DNA of 64,000 bases from Lederbergia panacisoli (lineage in GTDB: Bacteria > Bacillota > Bacilli > Bacillales > Bacillaceae_C), in NCBI RefSeq assembly GCF_024626525.1, contig NZ_JANJGU010000004.1:124001-188000 (forward strand), given 5' to 3'. Made by a program: the position numbers and the translations under genes. How positions within the stretch are numbered: the stretch's first letter is position 1; each line of letters opens with the position of its first letter. The notes beneath the pieces are model-generated. The model was not told the DNA's origin and did no database searches. It saw nothing but the letters and a program-made list of their open reading frames with translations. Below, one piece after another: positions 1 through 9,468 of the stretch.

Positions 1-490
1 TTAAATCCTCTGATTCTTGAGGAGGGCAAAGCGGATCATTTTTACCCGCACCTATAAAAACGGATGTTCCGCTTAAGTCGGGAAGCTCGATGCCACGCCT
101 AGGTACCATGGGGTGGAAAAGTATAGCTGCTTTTAAACTAGCCTTATAATGAAATAATAAGCTTCCTGCTATATTGGCACCGTTGGAATATCCTATAGCC
201 ACCACATTATTCCGATCAAATTGATATTCCTTTGCACTTTCATCTAAAAATCCTTTTAATTCTTCCGTGCGCAACACTAAATCTTCCTCATCAAAGACTC
301 CTTCTGCTAATCTACGGAAAAAACGCGGCATGCCATTTTCAAGTACATTGCCTCTCACTCCAAGTAGAGAGGAGTCGGGAGAAATCATTTTTCCAATATT
401 GATTAAATCGTGTTCTGTCCCGCCTGTTCCGTGAAGTAGAAGGAAGGTAGGGGCATTAGAATCCTGTCCCTGTTGAAAAACATGCTCCAT
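1..490 (-). CDS. mhqD: MhqD-type carboxylesterase/hydrolase, C-terminus cut by the window edge
   Basis: The frame is open from an ATG at 490 to the window edge, so the C-terminal part is missing. The translation starts MEHVFQQGQDSNAPTFLLLH. It shows the oxyanion-hole HGTGG, the stretch RGNVLENGMPRFFRRLAEG, the nucleophile elbow GYSNG, and the acid region around FIGAGKNDPLCPP; the catalytic His would lie outside the window. This pattern fits the MhqD/YodD carboxylesterases of Bacillus, cytosolic alpha/beta hydrolases of about 200 aa. In B. subtilis they accompany quinone/aromatic ring-cleavage enzymes of the MhqR regulon. A ribosome binding site (GGAGG) lies 6 to 7 bases before the ATG. The family is well supported; the substrate is not known from sequence. 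Confidence 0.85.
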   Translation of the reverse strand, partial: MEHVFQQGQDSNAPTFLLLHGTGGTEHDLINIGKMISPDSSLLGVRGNVLENGMPRFFRRLAEGVFDEEDLVLRTEELKGFLDESAKEYQFDRNNVVAIGYSNGANIAGSLLFHYKASLKAAILFHPMVPRRGIELPDLSGTSVFIGAGKNDPLCPPQESEDL

Positions 491-550
491 TTTCAAACCT
501 CCGATATAGTTTGGTATATTTTTCAGTCAGATACTATTGTATCAATAATA

Positions 551-580
551 AAAAGCCGAAACAAAATTGTCTCGGCTTTT
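551..580 (-). terminator. Rho-independent terminator after sleL
   Basis: Inverted repeat AAAAGCCGA / TCGGCTTTT with a 12-base loop, overlapping the sleL stop codon. The T-rich side on the minus strand fits termination of sleL before mhqD. Confidence 0.75.
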
Positions 581-1985
581 ACACTTTTCGAACGATAAAA
601 TTATTCCCAAGCAATAGCCAATTTTGCGGGAATGGATATCCAAGTACCCAATAGCTGATGCCGCGCAGGCCGTAATCTTTTACTAAATCAAACTTTGCCT
701 GAGCGCTGCGGGCATCTTCGAACCAAACTTCATGCTGCCTGCCTTGCTCATCTGTATAACGATAAAACGGTGTTTGTGTAATTCGGTCGTATTGAATCGA
801 AGCGTTATATTTATCTGCCCGTCGGATCGCTTCTTGCATATCAAAAGTTTCCGCTTCTTGCCCTTTTACATGTGGGAGCAGCCAATCCCTAGCATATAAT
901 TGGAAACCCATAAATATTTTATTTCTTGGAATGACGGTTATGGCATAATCAATGACGCGGCGAATTTGATTAATGGGTGAGATCGCCTGAGGCGGGCCAA
1001 ATCGGTATCCCCATTCATACGTCATAAGAACAACGAAATCGACAATTCTTCCATGAGCTGCATAATCATGGGCTTCGTATAACAAACCCTTTTGTTCACT
1101 GCTCGTTTTTGGTGCCACTGCGGTTGAAACAAAATAGCCTAATGGATGAAGTCGATTGACGGCCCGCTGTAAAAATTGATTATATAACTCACGGTCTGTT
1201 TGGCGAACATTTTCAAAATCAATATTTAAACCACGATAGCCCTTTGCTTTCATCATATTAATGACATTAGTAAGAAGGCGTTCTTGAAGCTGAACGTTTG
1301 ATAGAATCGTATGGGCAAGTGTTGTGCCTGGGTCTTGGAAGGTGAAGTTGGTGATGCACATGATGGGAGCGACATTTGTTTCTCTCGCTGCTTGAATGGC
1401 CTGTTCGTCCCGGATAGATGAAAGCCCTCCATCCGCTTGCATGATATAACCAAAAGGGGACATATACGTTAAATGTTCTCCGACTTCACGAACCTCACTT
1501 CCACCTGTTTCCCCCATATTGATAATGTAGGCATTTACATCAATGATTGGTTTTGGAAAAGGGATTGTTAAGCGAGTTCCTATTAAAATATTTGGCTGCG
1601 AGAGATGATTTGTTCTCATGATTTCCCGGACGGTCGTTCCAAAGCGTTGCGCTAAATTACCTAACGTATCTCCAGCTTGGACAACATACGTTTTCGCGGG
1701 AATGATTAGCTCGATTCCTACATTAAGCATTGAAGCATTTGTTAAATGATTCATTTGAATGATGGATTGAATGGGAACGCCATATTTTTGTGCAATTTGC
1801 CAAAGTGTTTCTCCGCTACGGACAACGTGTTGTGTCGCTCCGATTGGAATGACTAGAGACTGGCCTACTAATAGCTTATTAGGATTAGGTAATTGATTTG
1901 CGGTTGCAATTTGCTGGGCAGTGCCCCCATACTGGTTTCCAATACTCCATAATGTATCTCCTCTTTTTACTACATAAATAATCAT
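579..1985 (-). CDS. sleL: Spore cortex-lytic N-acetylglucosaminidase SleL/YaaH (3 LysM + GH18)
   Basis: Cortex peptidoglycan hydrolase acting during spore germination. The 468 aa protein has three LysM modules (about residues 3-47, 53-96, 99-143; each with GDTL/GETL and a closing IP) that bind peptidoglycan or the cortex. A glycoside hydrolase family 18 barrel follows from about residue 150. The catalytic motif GLNIDFENV places the acid/base Glu at residue 258. Bacillus SleL/YaaH proteins known to me are about 430 aa with two LysM repeats, so the third module is an addition. There is no signal peptide, as in the family: the protein is made in the mother cell and enters the spore coat. The start has the ribosome site AGGGGTGG. 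A possible sigma-E -10 lies just upstream. Family certain; exact bond specificity inferred. Confidence 0.92.
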   Translation of the reverse strand: MIIYVVKRGDTLWSIGNQYGGTAQQIATANQLPNPNKLLVGQSLVIPIGATQHVVRSGETLWQIAQKYGVPIQSIIQMNHLTNASMLNVGIELIIPAKTYVVQAGDTLGNLAQRFGTTVREIMRTNHLSQPNILIGTRLTIPFPKPIIDVNAYIINMGETGGSEVREVGEHLTYMSPFGYIMQADGGLSSIRDEQAIQAARETNVAPIMCITNFTFQDPGTTLAHTILSNVQLQERLLTNVINMMKAKGYRGLNIDFENVRQTDRELYNQFLQRAVNRLHPLGYFVSTAVAPKTSSEQKGLLYEAHDYAAHGRIVDFVVLMTYEWGYRFGPPQAISPINQIRRVIDYAITVIPRNKIFMGFQLYARDWLLPHVKGQEAETFDMQEAIRRADKYNASIQYDRITQTPFYRYTDEQGRQHEVWFEDARSAQAKFDLVKDYGLRGISYWVLGYPFPQNWLLLGNNFIVRKV

Positions 1986-2013
1986 TGAACCACCCCTAAC
2001 TGGTCATATGACT

Positions 2014-2021
2014 AATGTATG
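2014..2021 (-). promoter_or_regulatory. Candidate sigma-E -10 element for sleL
   Basis: On the minus strand the octamer CATACATT lies about 28 bases before the sleL start. It fits the sigma-E -10 consensus (CATACAnT), and sleL/yaaH is a mother-cell gene in B. subtilis. No convincing -35 was found, so this is tentative. Confidence 0.35.
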
Positions 2022-2083
2022 CTTGGAAAATGGCGGAGAGACTAGGAAAAGGGAGGATTGTAATATGTACCCAATCTAGAATG

Positions 2084-2821
2084 TTATTGAATTTTTGATA
2101 ATGCTTCATGAATTTTCTTAGCAAAACTTAAAGCATGTGCACCATCTCCGTGAATGCAAATCGTATCTGCCTTTATGTTAATATCTGTTCCCTCTATCGA
2201 AGTGACTTTTTGTTCCTTCACCATTTTGATGACTTGCGAAATGGCTTCGTCCGTATTTGTAATAAGGGCATTCGGGTAAGATCTTGGGGTAAGAGTGCCG
2301 TCATATTGGTATGTACGATCGGCAAATACTTCATTTGCGGTCGTAAGTCCTATTTTTTCACCGGCTTTAATTAATTCACTGCCCGCTAATCCGTATAAAA
2401 TAAGTTGTGGATCAAAATGATAGACGGCATTCGCTATCGCGCTGGCAAGAATTTCATTAACAGCAGCCATATTGTATAAAGCCCCATGCGGTTTAACGTG
2501 ATGTAAAGAACCGCCTTGTGCTTTTACAAATGCGCTTAAAGCTCCAACTTGATAGAGCACGATTTCATAAGCTTCTTCAGGAGAAACAGTTATATTTCTG
2601 CGACCAAACCCTTGGAGATCAGGAAATCCCGGATGAGCTCCAATACTCACGCTATTTTCAAGTGCTAGTTTCACGGTCTTATTCATTGTCGAATGATCGC
2701 CTGCATGGAAACCACAAGCAATATTTGCCGATGAAATATAGCGCATGATTTCTTCGTCATTGCCTAGCGTATATTGTCCAAAGCTTTCTCCAATATCACA
2801 GTTCAAATCTACTTTTTTCAT
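2084..2821 (-). CDS. pxpA: 5-oxoprolinase subunit PxpA (LamB/YcsF family)
   Basis: One subunit of the prokaryotic ATP-dependent 5-oxoprolinase PxpABC, which opens 5-oxoproline (pyroglutamate) to glutamate in the cytosol. The 245 aa length is normal for the family. Family signatures are visible: [11 protein letters not shown] at the N-terminus, [38 protein letters not shown] and CIHGDGAHA near the end. A strong site (GGAGGG) precedes the ATG at 2821. The start lies inside the end of pxpC (26-base overlap), so the two are translationally linked. It is the last gene of a pxpB-pxpC-pxpA operon. In B. subtilis the same genes (ycsF, kipI, kipA) lie in one cluster in a different order. Confidence 0.95.
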   Translation of the reverse strand: MKKVDLNCDIGESFGQYTLGNDEEIMRYISSANIACGFHAGDHSTMNKTVKLALENSVSIGAHPGFPDLQGFGRRNITVSPEEAYEIVLYQVGALSAFVKAQGGSLHHVKPHGALYNMAAVNEILASAIANAVYHFDPQLILYGLAGSELIKAGEKIGLTTANEVFADRTYQYDGTLTPRSYPNALITNTDEAISQVIKMVKEQKVTSIEGTDINIKADTICIHGDGAHALSFAKKIHEALSKIQ

Positions 2822-3773
2822 TTTGAATATCCCTCCATTTTAATAGGCAAACAGCCTTCATTTCCTTCAGTTCTCTTTCTTCTGCAATAATAAGTCGTTG
2901 TGCTTCTTTTAATGAAATTTCTTGAAAGCGAATAGGTTCTCCCGGACGGAGTTGGCTTAATCTTGGAAGATCGCAGCTTATAACTTCACCGATTTTCGGA
3001 TATCCTCCTGTCGGTTGCCGATCTGCCATTAAAATAATCGGTTCTCCGTTTGGTGGAACTTGAATTGAGCCAAAGGTCGTTCCTTCTGTAATTAATTCAA
3101 CTTTTTGTTCTGTACATAGATTGGGACCTGTCAGGCGATAACCCATTCGATCTGAGTTAGAAGTTACTTTAAAATCGGACTCTATAAATGCTTGCTGCGA
3201 TTCGGCTGTAAATAGATCGTATTGACGCCCTCTTATGAAATGAAAAGGCGTTTGTTGATCATGAAGATAATTTTCGAGTTTAAAAGACATGCCCCATGAA
3301 AAGTTTTTTACTGAATATGAATAATTAATCGGAATAATATCGCCAGTTTTTAACGGACGCCCCATGTTAGCCATGGCATTTGTACTTTTGCTGCCAAGGA
3401 TGTCAGGAATAGAAAATCCTCCTTTAACAGCCAAATAAGTTCGAACGCCTAAGGAGGCGGTGCCAAATGTAATGATATCACCTTTATGTACTTGAATTGG
3501 CCTTCTAGATTTAATGGCTTGTCCATTTATTTTTGGTGACATATTTGCACCAAAAATAGCGATGACCGCACTTCCATTAAACTGGATAGTAGGACCAATA
3601 AGAGTCATTTCCAGTACAGCTTCATTTTCATCGTTACCTAGGAGGATGTTTACAAGCCGGGCTGCAGTTTTGTCCATTGTGCCTCCAACTGGCACCCCGG
3701 AGGCCTGCCATCCACTTCTCCCAAGATCTTGTATGGTTGTAAATGCTCCACTTTTAATGATGTTAAGAGTCAT
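2796..3773 (-). CDS. pxpC: 5-oxoprolinase subunit PxpC (KipA/biotin-dependent carboxyltransferase-like)
   Basis: Large subunit partner of PxpB in 5-oxoprolinase. The reading frame stays open to 3959, but the real start is the ATG at 3773 ([19 protein letters not shown]). It has GGGAGG just before it and matches the conserved family N-terminus; this gives 325 aa, the usual size. Conserved pieces are [47 protein letters not shown] and [14 protein letters not shown]. The start overlaps the pxpB stop by 11 bases and the end overlaps the pxpA start by 26 bases. Older annotation names it KipA, antagonist of the KipI kinase inhibitor; the enzyme role is the better supported one. Confidence 0.93.
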   Translation of the reverse strand: MTLNIIKSGAFTTIQDLGRSGWQASGVPVGGTMDKTAARLVNILLGNDENEAVLEMTLIGPTIQFNGSAVIAIFGANMSPKINGQAIKSRRPIQVHKGDIITFGTASLGVRTYLAVKGGFSIPDILGSKSTNAMANMGRPLKTGDIIPINYSYSVKNFSWGMSFKLENYLHDQQTPFHFIRGRQYDLFTAESQQAFIESDFKVTSNSDRMGYRLTGPNLCTEQKVELITEGTTFGSIQVPPNGEPIILMADRQPTGGYPKIGEVISCDLPRLSQLRPGEPIRFQEISLKEAQRLIIAEERELKEMKAVCLLKWRDIQNEKSRFEL

Positions 3774-4467
3774 TCTTATCCTCCCATGTATCAAATTCCT
3801 GTTTGCTGATAGGAAAAAATTGAACTTTATCCCCTGGTAAAAGCAAGGAAGGCGGCATCGCTCTAGGATTGAAAAGTTGTACTGGCGTTCTTCCGATGAT
3901 TTGCCACCCACCAGGGCTTTCAAAAGGATAGACGCCAGTTTGTCCACCAGCAATTCCAACCGCCCCTCTTGGAACTTTTAATCGTGGACTCGTTCGGCGC
4001 GGCGTTGCAATTTTTGCATTCATCCCACCTAAAAAAGGAAAACCTGGGGCGAATCCCAAAAAATATATATGATATAACGTCTCACTATGAATGTTAATCA
4101 CTTCTTTTTTGGTCAATCCATTTTGGGAGGCAACAAAATCTAAGTCCATAGAATAATCATCTTCGTAGCACACTGGGATCTCAATGACTTTTTCATTTTG
4201 GCTGCTTGAAATAGGAAGATTAGCAATTCTCTGTTCAAGTTCCTTTTTTACAGTTTCATAGGGAAAATCTGTCCCAACTGATGTCGGGTCGTAAAAACAA
4301 GTTAAAGTTGTATAGGCAGGAACCGCTTCTATAAATCCTGAAAATGGCTGATTTAATATGGCTTGTTTCATATTTAAAATTCGTTTATTTGTTTCTAAAT
4401 TAATGTTATCTCCAAACTCTATGAGAATGGCCGTGTCACCGAGTGGAGAAAAGGTAATCTGTTTCAA
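3763..4467 (-). CDS. pxpB: 5-oxoprolinase subunit PxpB (KipI family)
   Basis: First gene of the 5-oxoprolinase operon, 234 aa. Family landmarks are FSPLGDTAILIEFGD at the N-terminus, HIYFLGFAPGFPFLGGM, TPRRTSPRLKVPRGAVGIAG, GVYPFESPGGWQIIGRT and a closing GDKVQFFPIS; these are the cyclophilin-like KipI fold. PxpB and PxpC form the ATP-dependent part that activates 5-oxoproline, with PxpA completing hydrolysis. The B. subtilis homologue was first described as KipI, an inhibitor of sporulation kinase A, so a second role is possible but not shown by sequence. It is divergent from the hydrolase starting at 4580, and the 112-base gap between them must hold both promoters. Confidence 0.93.
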   Translation of the reverse strand: MKQITFSPLGDTAILIEFGDNINLETNKRILNMKQAILNQPFSGFIEAVPAYTTLTCFYDPTSVGTDFPYETVKKELEQRIANLPISSSQNEKVIEIPVCYEDDYSMDLDFVASQNGLTKKEVINIHSETLYHIYFLGFAPGFPFLGGMNAKIATPRRTSPRLKVPRGAVGIAGGQTGVYPFESPGGWQIIGRTPVQLFNPRAMPPSLLLPGDKVQFFPISKQEFDTWEDKNDS

Positions 4468-4579
4468 TTTTAATGCACCTGCTCTCGAACATTTAATGGC
4501 CTGATAAAATGCAGGACTTCATGAGTTTGTTGCCGAACCTTTTATATTAATCATAATTTTAACATAGGAGATGATTCAG

Positions 4580-5485
4580 ATGACAATGGAAAAACGTCGG
4601 GAAGAACTATACGAATTGCTTGGTGATCTTCCGCCGCGAACGCAGCCAATTTCATCAAAAAAACTAAAAGAGGAGCGGTTGTCCCATTACATTTTAGAAG
4701 AATGGCAGCTAGATTTAAATGGAGAGGAAGTAGTGCCTGCTTATTTTGTGCGGCCAATAACAGGTGATGGTCCATTTCCGACTATTATTTTTAATCATTC
4801 CCATGGGGGCTTTTATGATCATGGGAAGGAAGAATTAATTAAAGGAAATGTGTATTTGCAAAATCCTCCTTATGCTGAGGAGTTAGTGAAGATGGGTTAT
4901 GCCGTGCTAAGTATCGATGCATGGGGTTTCGGTCAACGCAGAGGGAGAACTGAAGGTGAAATATTTAAAGAAATGCTTTGGAAAGGACAAGTGATGTGGG
5001 GGAAAATGGTTTATGATAGTTTGCGAGCGGTGGACTACGTTACATCCCGTCCTGATGTTGATAAAGATAGAATTGGCACAATGGGGATATCGATGGGAAG
5101 CACGATGTCATGGTGGCTCGCGGCACTAGACCCCCGAATAAAAGTATGTGTGGATTTATGCGGTTTGTGCGATTTTCAGTCTTTAATAGAAAGTCGTGGA
5201 CTGGAGGGTCATGGAATATATTATTACGTACCCAAATTGCTCAAACATTTTACAGCTTCTGAGATTAATGCTTTGATAGCACCACGCCCTCATCTTAGTC
5301 TCGCAGGAAACTATGACCGCTTAACACCTCCTAAAGGGCTTGATATCATCGATGAAAATTTAAAAATAGTTTATGAGGAACAAGGTGCACCGGAAGCTTG
5401 GAAGTTACTTCGATATAATATCGGCCACTTTGAAACAGCAGATATGAGGTACGAGGTGAAGGCATTTTTGAAGAATTGGTTGTAA
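4580..5485 (+). CDS. Alpha/beta hydrolase, dienelactone-hydrolase-like
   Basis: Cytosolic serine hydrolase of about 301 aa. Visible are the HSHGG oxyanion region, [10 protein letters not shown], the nucleophile elbow GISMGS (Ser in the GxSxG position), a likely acid in [11 protein letters not shown] and a late His in NIGHFET. The overall architecture resembles acetyl-esterase/dienelactone hydrolase families. An in-frame ATG at 4571 sits directly on the ribosome site TAGGAG; the next ATG at 4580 has about 9 bases of spacing and is preferred. It is divergent from the pxp operon and its stop is followed almost at once by repeat array 1. The substrate is not evident and no gene name is offered. 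Confidence 0.8.
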   Translation: MTMEKRREELYELLGDLPPRTQPISSKKLKEERLSHYILEEWQLDLNGEEVVPAYFVRPITGDGPFPTIIFNHSHGGFYDHGKEELIKGNVYLQNPPYAEELVKMGYAVLSIDAWGFGQRRGRTEGEIFKEMLWKGQVMWGKMVYDSLRAVDYVTSRPDVDKDRIGTMGISMGSTMSWWLAALDPRIKVCVDLCGLCDFQSLIESRGLEGHGIYYYVPKLLKHFTASEINALIAPRPHLSLAGNYDRLTPPKGLDIIDENLKIVYEEQGAPEAWKLLRYNIGHFETADMRYEVKAFLKNWL

Positions 5486-5494
5486 TGTTATAAA

Positions 5495-6126
5495 GTTTAT
5501 CGTGACCTTGGTAGTGAAAAAATAAGTCGTGGGGTTACGATGAGCGGTTCATCGTGACCTTATACGCAGAAAAATAAGACAGAAGGGCACAATGAAGAGT
5601 TCCAACGTTCAAAGAGCCCGGGCCCAAGCAAAAAACACAGAAGCAGTCCGATTGAACCGTTCAAAGTGCCCGTTCTCAATCAAAAGGCATCAAAGTTGTC
5701 CGATTGAATCGTTCAAAGTGCCCGTTCTCAATCAAAAGGCATCAAAGCTGTCCGATTGAACCGTTCAAAGTGCCCGTTCTCAATCAAAAGGCATCAAGCT
5801 TGTCCGATTGAATCGTTCAAAGTGCCCGTTCTCAATCAAAAGGCATCAAAGTTGTCCGATTGAATCGTTCAAAGTGCCCGTTCTCAATCAAAAGGCATCA
5901 AAGCTGTCCGATTGAACAGTTCAAAGTGCCCGTTCTCAATCAAAAGGGATCAAGCTTGTCCGATTGAATCGTTCAAAGTGCCCGTTCTCAATCAAAAGGC
6001 ATCAAAGTTGTCCGATTGAGCCGTTCAAAGTGCCAGTTCTCAACCAAAAGGCACCAAAGTTGTCCGATTGAATCGTTCAAAGTGCCCGAGCCAAGGCAAA
6101 AGACGCAGATGTTGTCCGATTAAAGC
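5495..6126 (+). repeat. Tandem repeat array 1: about 12 units of 52 bp (family A)
   Basis: Ten contiguous 52-bp units start at 5607, 5659, 5711, 5763, 5815, 5867, 5919, 5971, 6023 and 6075. The unit begins GTTCAAAGTGCCCG and ends GTCCGATTGAATC. Two older, more diverged units in the same 52-bp phase start at 5495 and 5547; an 8-base slip near 5599 joins them to the main array. Inner units differ by a few bases and outer ones by much more. The junction between units holds TTGAA-n3-TTCAA. In the old units it is a much longer inverted repeat, GGTTACGATGA / TCATCGTGACC. No coding function: a 52-base period breaks any frame, and there is no ribosome site. The array fills the gap between the hydrolase stop and a terminator-like hairpin at 6141. 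Confidence 0.95.
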
Positions 6127-6140
6127 GCCTACAAATAAAT

Positions 6141-6182
6141 AAAAAAGCTGCCCCCGTTTTAAAATTGCCAGTCTGCTTTTTT
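6141..6182 (+). terminator. Possible terminator after array 1
   Basis: AAAAAAGC at 6141 pairs with GCTTTTTT at 6175, with an imperfect interior (AGCTGCC against GCCAGTCTGC). The T-run is on the plus strand, so array 1 would be the 3' UTR of the upstream hydrolase. The wide loop lowers confidence. From here to the ureH start nothing else stands out except the AGGAGGG ribosome site. Confidence 0.5.
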
Positions 6183-6275
6183 CGGCGGTAAGATCTTATA
6201 GCCCTACATAATTGTACATACTTTTTCTTTTGTTGAATACTAAATAAGAGAACAACTCATTTAGGAGGGATATTT

Positions 6276-6941
6276 ATGAGCGTTGCGTTATTATCCATTT
6301 TGTCCATTGGCTTTGTACTTGGAGTAAAACATGCGATTGAACCAGATCATGTTATTGCTGTATCCACGATTGCGAGTAGAAGCAAGAAATTATGGCAAGC
6401 TACATTGGCAGGAGTTTTTTGGGGAATTGGACATACCGCAACTTTATTTATAATAGGAATTATACTCATATTAATAAAAAACGATATATCTGATAAATGG
6501 GCGATGTCTTTGGAGTTTCTTGTTGGTATTATGCTTGTTTATTTAGGAATCGCCAGTATCCTGTCATATAAAAAAGGGGCACATGTACATAGATCGTTTA
6601 ATAAGGAAGAAAGTGCACGGAACTCATTATCCTATTATAAGTCATTATTTATTGGACTTGTTCATGGACTTGCAGGCAGTGCTGCGATGATCCTGTTAAC
6701 GATGAGTACTGTTGGAAATGTATGGCAGGGTGCATTATATATACTTATTTTTGGATTAGGAACAATCCTTGGTATGTTATTATTTACGACCATTATCGGA
6801 ATTCCATTCGTACTAAGTAAGGGACGAAGTGGAATGAATCGTTCTTTAACGATTGCAACAGGAGTAATCAGTGCGGTCTTTGGATTATACTATATGTATA
6901 ATTTAGGCTTTTCTGAGGGATTATTTTCATTGTGGATTTAA
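6276..6941 (+). CDS. ureH: UreH-type nickel permease
   Basis: Membrane protein of 221 aa with about six hydrophobic segments. It likely imports nickel for the adjacent urease. The N-terminal segment carries HAIEPDHV, the HxxxxDH nickel/cobalt permease motif. A second polar-in-membrane motif GIGHTA and a third GLVHGLAGSAA follow, as in the UreH/HupE families. The length matches short UreH permeases described beside Bacillus urease genes rather than the longer NixA/HoxN type. The start has a clear AGGAGGG site. It is followed by its own terminator at 6963, so it is probably transcribed separately from ureABCEFGD. The name UreH is also used elsewhere for the UreD chaperone; here the permease is meant. 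Confidence 0.85.
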   Translation: MSVALLSILSIGFVLGVKHAIEPDHVIAVSTIASRSKKLWQATLAGVFWGIGHTATLFIIGIILILIKNDISDKWAMSLEFLVGIMLVYLGIASILSYKKGAHVHRSFNKEESARNSLSYYKSLFIGLVHGLAGSAAMILLTMSTVGNVWQGALYILIFGLGTILGMLLFTTIIGIPFVLSKGRSGMNRSLTIATGVISAVFGLYYMYNLGFSEGLFSLWI

Positions 6942-6962
6942 TAAAGATACTGAGAACGGCTT

Positions 6963-6998
6963 AAAGCGCTTAACCTGAAGGGGTTGGGCGCTTTTTTT
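6963..6998 (+). terminator. Rho-independent terminator after ureH
   Basis: AAAGCGCTTAACC pairs with GGTTGGGCGCTTT around a short loop, followed by a run of seven T. It separates ureH from the urease operon. Confidence 0.85.
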
Positions 6999-7099
6999 GT
7001 TTTTTTAAAAATAAATATAAAATTTTACTCCATTTGTTAACGTTTCAAACATCTGGAATATGGAGATGCTTTTTACTAATTTCAAAGGAGGAAAATAGC

Positions 7100-7402
7100 A
7101 TGCAATTATTACCCCGTGAAATAGACAAGCTTCTAATCGTAGTTGCTGCAGATCTTGCAAAACGCAGGAAGCAAAGAGGAGTTAAGTTAAATCACCCTGA
7201 GTCAATGGCATTGATCACGTATGAAATTATGGAAGGGGCGAGAGATGGGAGATCTGTTGCTGAATTGATGGAATATGGTGCGACTATACTTTCGCGCAAC
7301 GATGTAATGGAAGGTATTCCTGAAATGATTGACGATGTCCAGGTAGAAGTGACCTTTCCAGATGGAACAAAACTCGTTACAGTACATAATCCAATACGTT
7401 AA
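7100..7402 (+). CDS. ureA: Urease subunit gamma
   Basis: Smallest structural subunit of urease (urea + water to ammonia and carbamate), 100 aa from the ATG at 7100. The frame is open upstream to 7034, but AAAGGAGG lies directly before 7100 and the protein then starts [12 protein letters not shown], the universal UreA beginning. Conserved pieces are [32 protein letters not shown] and the C-terminal [15 protein letters not shown]. First gene of the ureABCEFGD operon; ureB starts 24 bases after its stop. A promoter must lie between the ureH terminator and 7085, but no site could be assigned with confidence. Confidence 0.97.
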   Translation: MQLLPREIDKLLIVVAADLAKRRKQRGVKLNHPESMALITYEIMEGARDGRSVAELMEYGATILSRNDVMEGIPEMIDDVQVEVTFPDGTKLVTVHNPIR

Positions 7403-7425
7403 TAGTTAAAGGAGTGAAATGAAAG

Positions 7426-7749
7426 ATGATTCCTGGTGAATATCAGTTAAGAGAAGAAGAAATTATTTGCAATGAAAATAGAATAAATTCAAAGCTTACC
7501 GTTGTGAATACAGGTGATCGACCTGTACAAATCGGTTCGCATTTTCATTTTTATGAAGTAAATGGGGCATTGAAGTTTAATCGTAATGAAGCATATGGAA
7601 AACGATTGAATATTCCAGCTGGTGCTGCTGTTCGTTTTGAACCAGGGGATGAAAAAGAGGTTGAACTCATCGATTATGCAGGTGAACGAAAAGTATATGG
7701 GTTTAATAATAAAGTAGATGGACCATTGGAAAGTGAGGAGTCAAAATGA
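7426..7749 (+). CDS. ureB: Urease subunit beta
   Basis: Structural urease subunit of 107 aa. It begins [19 protein letters not shown] and carries the hallmark sequences [36 protein letters not shown] and RKVYGFNN. It packs against UreC and UreA in the (alpha-beta-gamma)3 enzyme. AAAGGAG precedes the ATG, and the stop overlaps the ureC start by four bases (ATGA), implying coupled translation. Confidence 0.97.
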   Translation: MIPGEYQLREEEIICNENRINSKLTVVNTGDRPVQIGSHFHFYEVNGALKFNRNEAYGKRLNIPAGAAVRFEPGDEKEVELIDYAGERKVYGFNNKVDGPLESEESK

Positions 7750-9458
7750 GTTTTAAAATGTCAAGGGAGCAGTACGCGGGGATGTACGGTCCGACTACTG
7801 GTGATTCAGTTCGGTTGGCAGATACAGATTTATTTATACAAATCGAAAAGGATTTTACCACTTATGGTGAAGAGGTTGTTTTCGGCGGAGGAAAGGTGAT
7901 TCGTGATGGAATGGGACAGCATCCGCTCGTGACACGTGGTGACGGCGTCCCAGATACGATTATTACGAATGTCATCGTTCTGGATTATACAGGAATATAT
8001 AAGGCGGATATTGGCATTCGTGATGGAAAAATTAGTGGGATTGGTAAAAGTGGAAACCCATTAATAATGGATAATGTCGATATTGTAATAGGTGCTTCTA
8101 CAGAAGTCATCGCCGGAGAAGGAAAAATTGTTACAGCAGGCACTATAGATACGCATGTCCATTTTATTAATCCGGAACAAGTTCCTGTCGCACTTACAGC
8201 TGGCACGACTACATTGATAGGAGGAGGAACGGGTCCCGGTGCCGGGTCCCGTGCTACTACTGTAACTCCGGGGGAATGGAATATTCACCGAATGCTGCAG
8301 GCGGTTGAAGGACTTCCTATTAATGTTGGGTTAACGGGGAAAGGCCATGCTGCAACGGAAGAACCGTTGGCTAGGCAGATCCTTGCAGGTGCCATCGGCT
8401 TGAAGGTTCATGAGGATTGGGGCGCGACGGCTTCCTCATTAGATCATTCGTTAAGAGTTGCTGATAAATACGATGTTCAAATCGCGCTTCATGCGGATAC
8501 ATTGAATGAAGGTGGATTTTTTGAAGATACGATGAAAGCAATCAAAGACCGAGTGATTCATATGTATCATACAGAAGGCGCCGGCGGTGGACATGCTCCA
8601 GATTTAATTAAATCAGCAGGCATGATGAATGTGCTGCCATCTTCAACAAATCCTACCTTGCCGTATACGGTGAACACAATTGATGAGCACCTTGACATGT
8701 TAATGGTTTGTCATCACTTAAATCCGTCTGTTCCAGAAGATATAGCGTTTGCCGACTCGCGGATTCGAAGCGAAACCATTGCCGCCGAGGATATTCTGCA
8801 AGATATGGGAGTATTTAGTATGACAAGCTCCGATTCTCAGGCTATGGGGCGAGTGGGTGAAGTGACCCTGCGCACTTGGCAAACTGCCGATAAAATGAAG
8901 AAACAATTAGGTACGATGAAAGGCGATGCCGACTATGCAGATAATAATAGAGCTAAACGTTATATTGCCAAGTACACGATAAATCCAGCTATTACGCATG
9001 GAATTTCTGACTATGTTGGATCCATTGAAGTTGGAAAAGTGGCGGATCTTGTTTTGTGGGATCCTAGATTTTTTGGAGCGAAGCCGGAAATGATTCTAAA
9101 AAGCGGCTTAGCGGTTTACAGTCTAATGGGTGATTCCAATGCAACCATACCAACCCCACAACCAATGATTTATCGACCAATGTATGCGTCAATTGGTAAA
9201 GCACTTGCAAAGAGTTCAATCACCTTTGTCTCGCAAGCGGCTTTTAATGACCAAATACAAGAAAAGCTTGGCTTAGAAAAAATCGTTTATCCGGTAAAAG
9301 GGATCCGCAAGCTAACGAAAAAAGATATGAAGCTTAATTCTGAAACACCAGATATTGATGTTGACCCACAGACATATGAAGTGAGTATAAATGGCGAGAA
9401 AATTACATGTGATCCAGTTGATACAGTATCGATCGGACAACGTTATTTCTTATTTTGA
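7746..9458 (+). CDS. ureC: Urease subunit alpha (catalytic)
   Basis: Catalytic subunit of urease, 570 aa, full length. It is an amidohydrolase barrel with a dinuclear nickel centre. Visible ligands: DTHVHF (two metal His), the carbamylated lysine in [11 protein letters not shown] (residue 220), ALHADT, and the mobile flap His in [22 protein letters not shown]. The C-terminus is the conserved GQRYFLF. It has a strong site (GAGGAGTCAAA) inside the end of ureB, with a 4-base overlap. Nickel insertion would be by the UreDEFG proteins encoded directly downstream. Nothing is missing at the active site by eye. Confidence 0.98.
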   Translation: MSFKMSREQYAGMYGPTTGDSVRLADTDLFIQIEKDFTTYGEEVVFGGGKVIRDGMGQHPLVTRGDGVPDTIITNVIVLDYTGIYKADIGIRDGKISGIGKSGNPLIMDNVDIVIGASTEVIAGEGKIVTAGTIDTHVHFINPEQVPVALTAGTTTLIGGGTGPGAGSRATTVTPGEWNIHRMLQAVEGLPINVGLTGKGHAATEEPLARQILAGAIGLKVHEDWGATASSLDHSLRVADKYDVQIALHADTLNEGGFFEDTMKAIKDRVIHMYHTEGAGGGHAPDLIKSAGMMNVLPSSTNPTLPYTVNTIDEHLDMLMVCHHLNPSVPEDIAFADSRIRSETIAAEDILQDMGVFSMTSSDSQAMGRVGEVTLRTWQTADKMKKQLGTMKGDADYADNNRAKRYIAKYTINPAITHGISDYVGSIEVGKVADLVLWDPRFFGAKPEMILKSGLAVYSLMGDSNATIPTPQPMIYRPMYASIGKALAKSSITFVSQAAFNDQIQEKLGLEKIVYPVKGIRKLTKKDMKLNSETPDIDVDPQTYEVSINGEKITCDPVDTVSIGQRYFLF

Positions 9459-9468
9459 GGTGATAAAA

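Noticed and set aside
2050-2074. Mini-ORF on the plus strand (AAAGGGAGG followed by ATG and four codons)
   Set aside because: Lies between two minus-strand genes with no continuing frame; probably chance.
5607-6126. CRISPR array
   Set aside because: The whole 52-bp unit is repeated, with no unique spacers; no cas genes in the window. The same holds for the other three arrays.
6183-7099. TnrA/GlnR box upstream of ureH or ureA
   Set aside because: No TGTnA-n7-TnACA match could be found in either gap, so nitrogen control of urease is not claimed.
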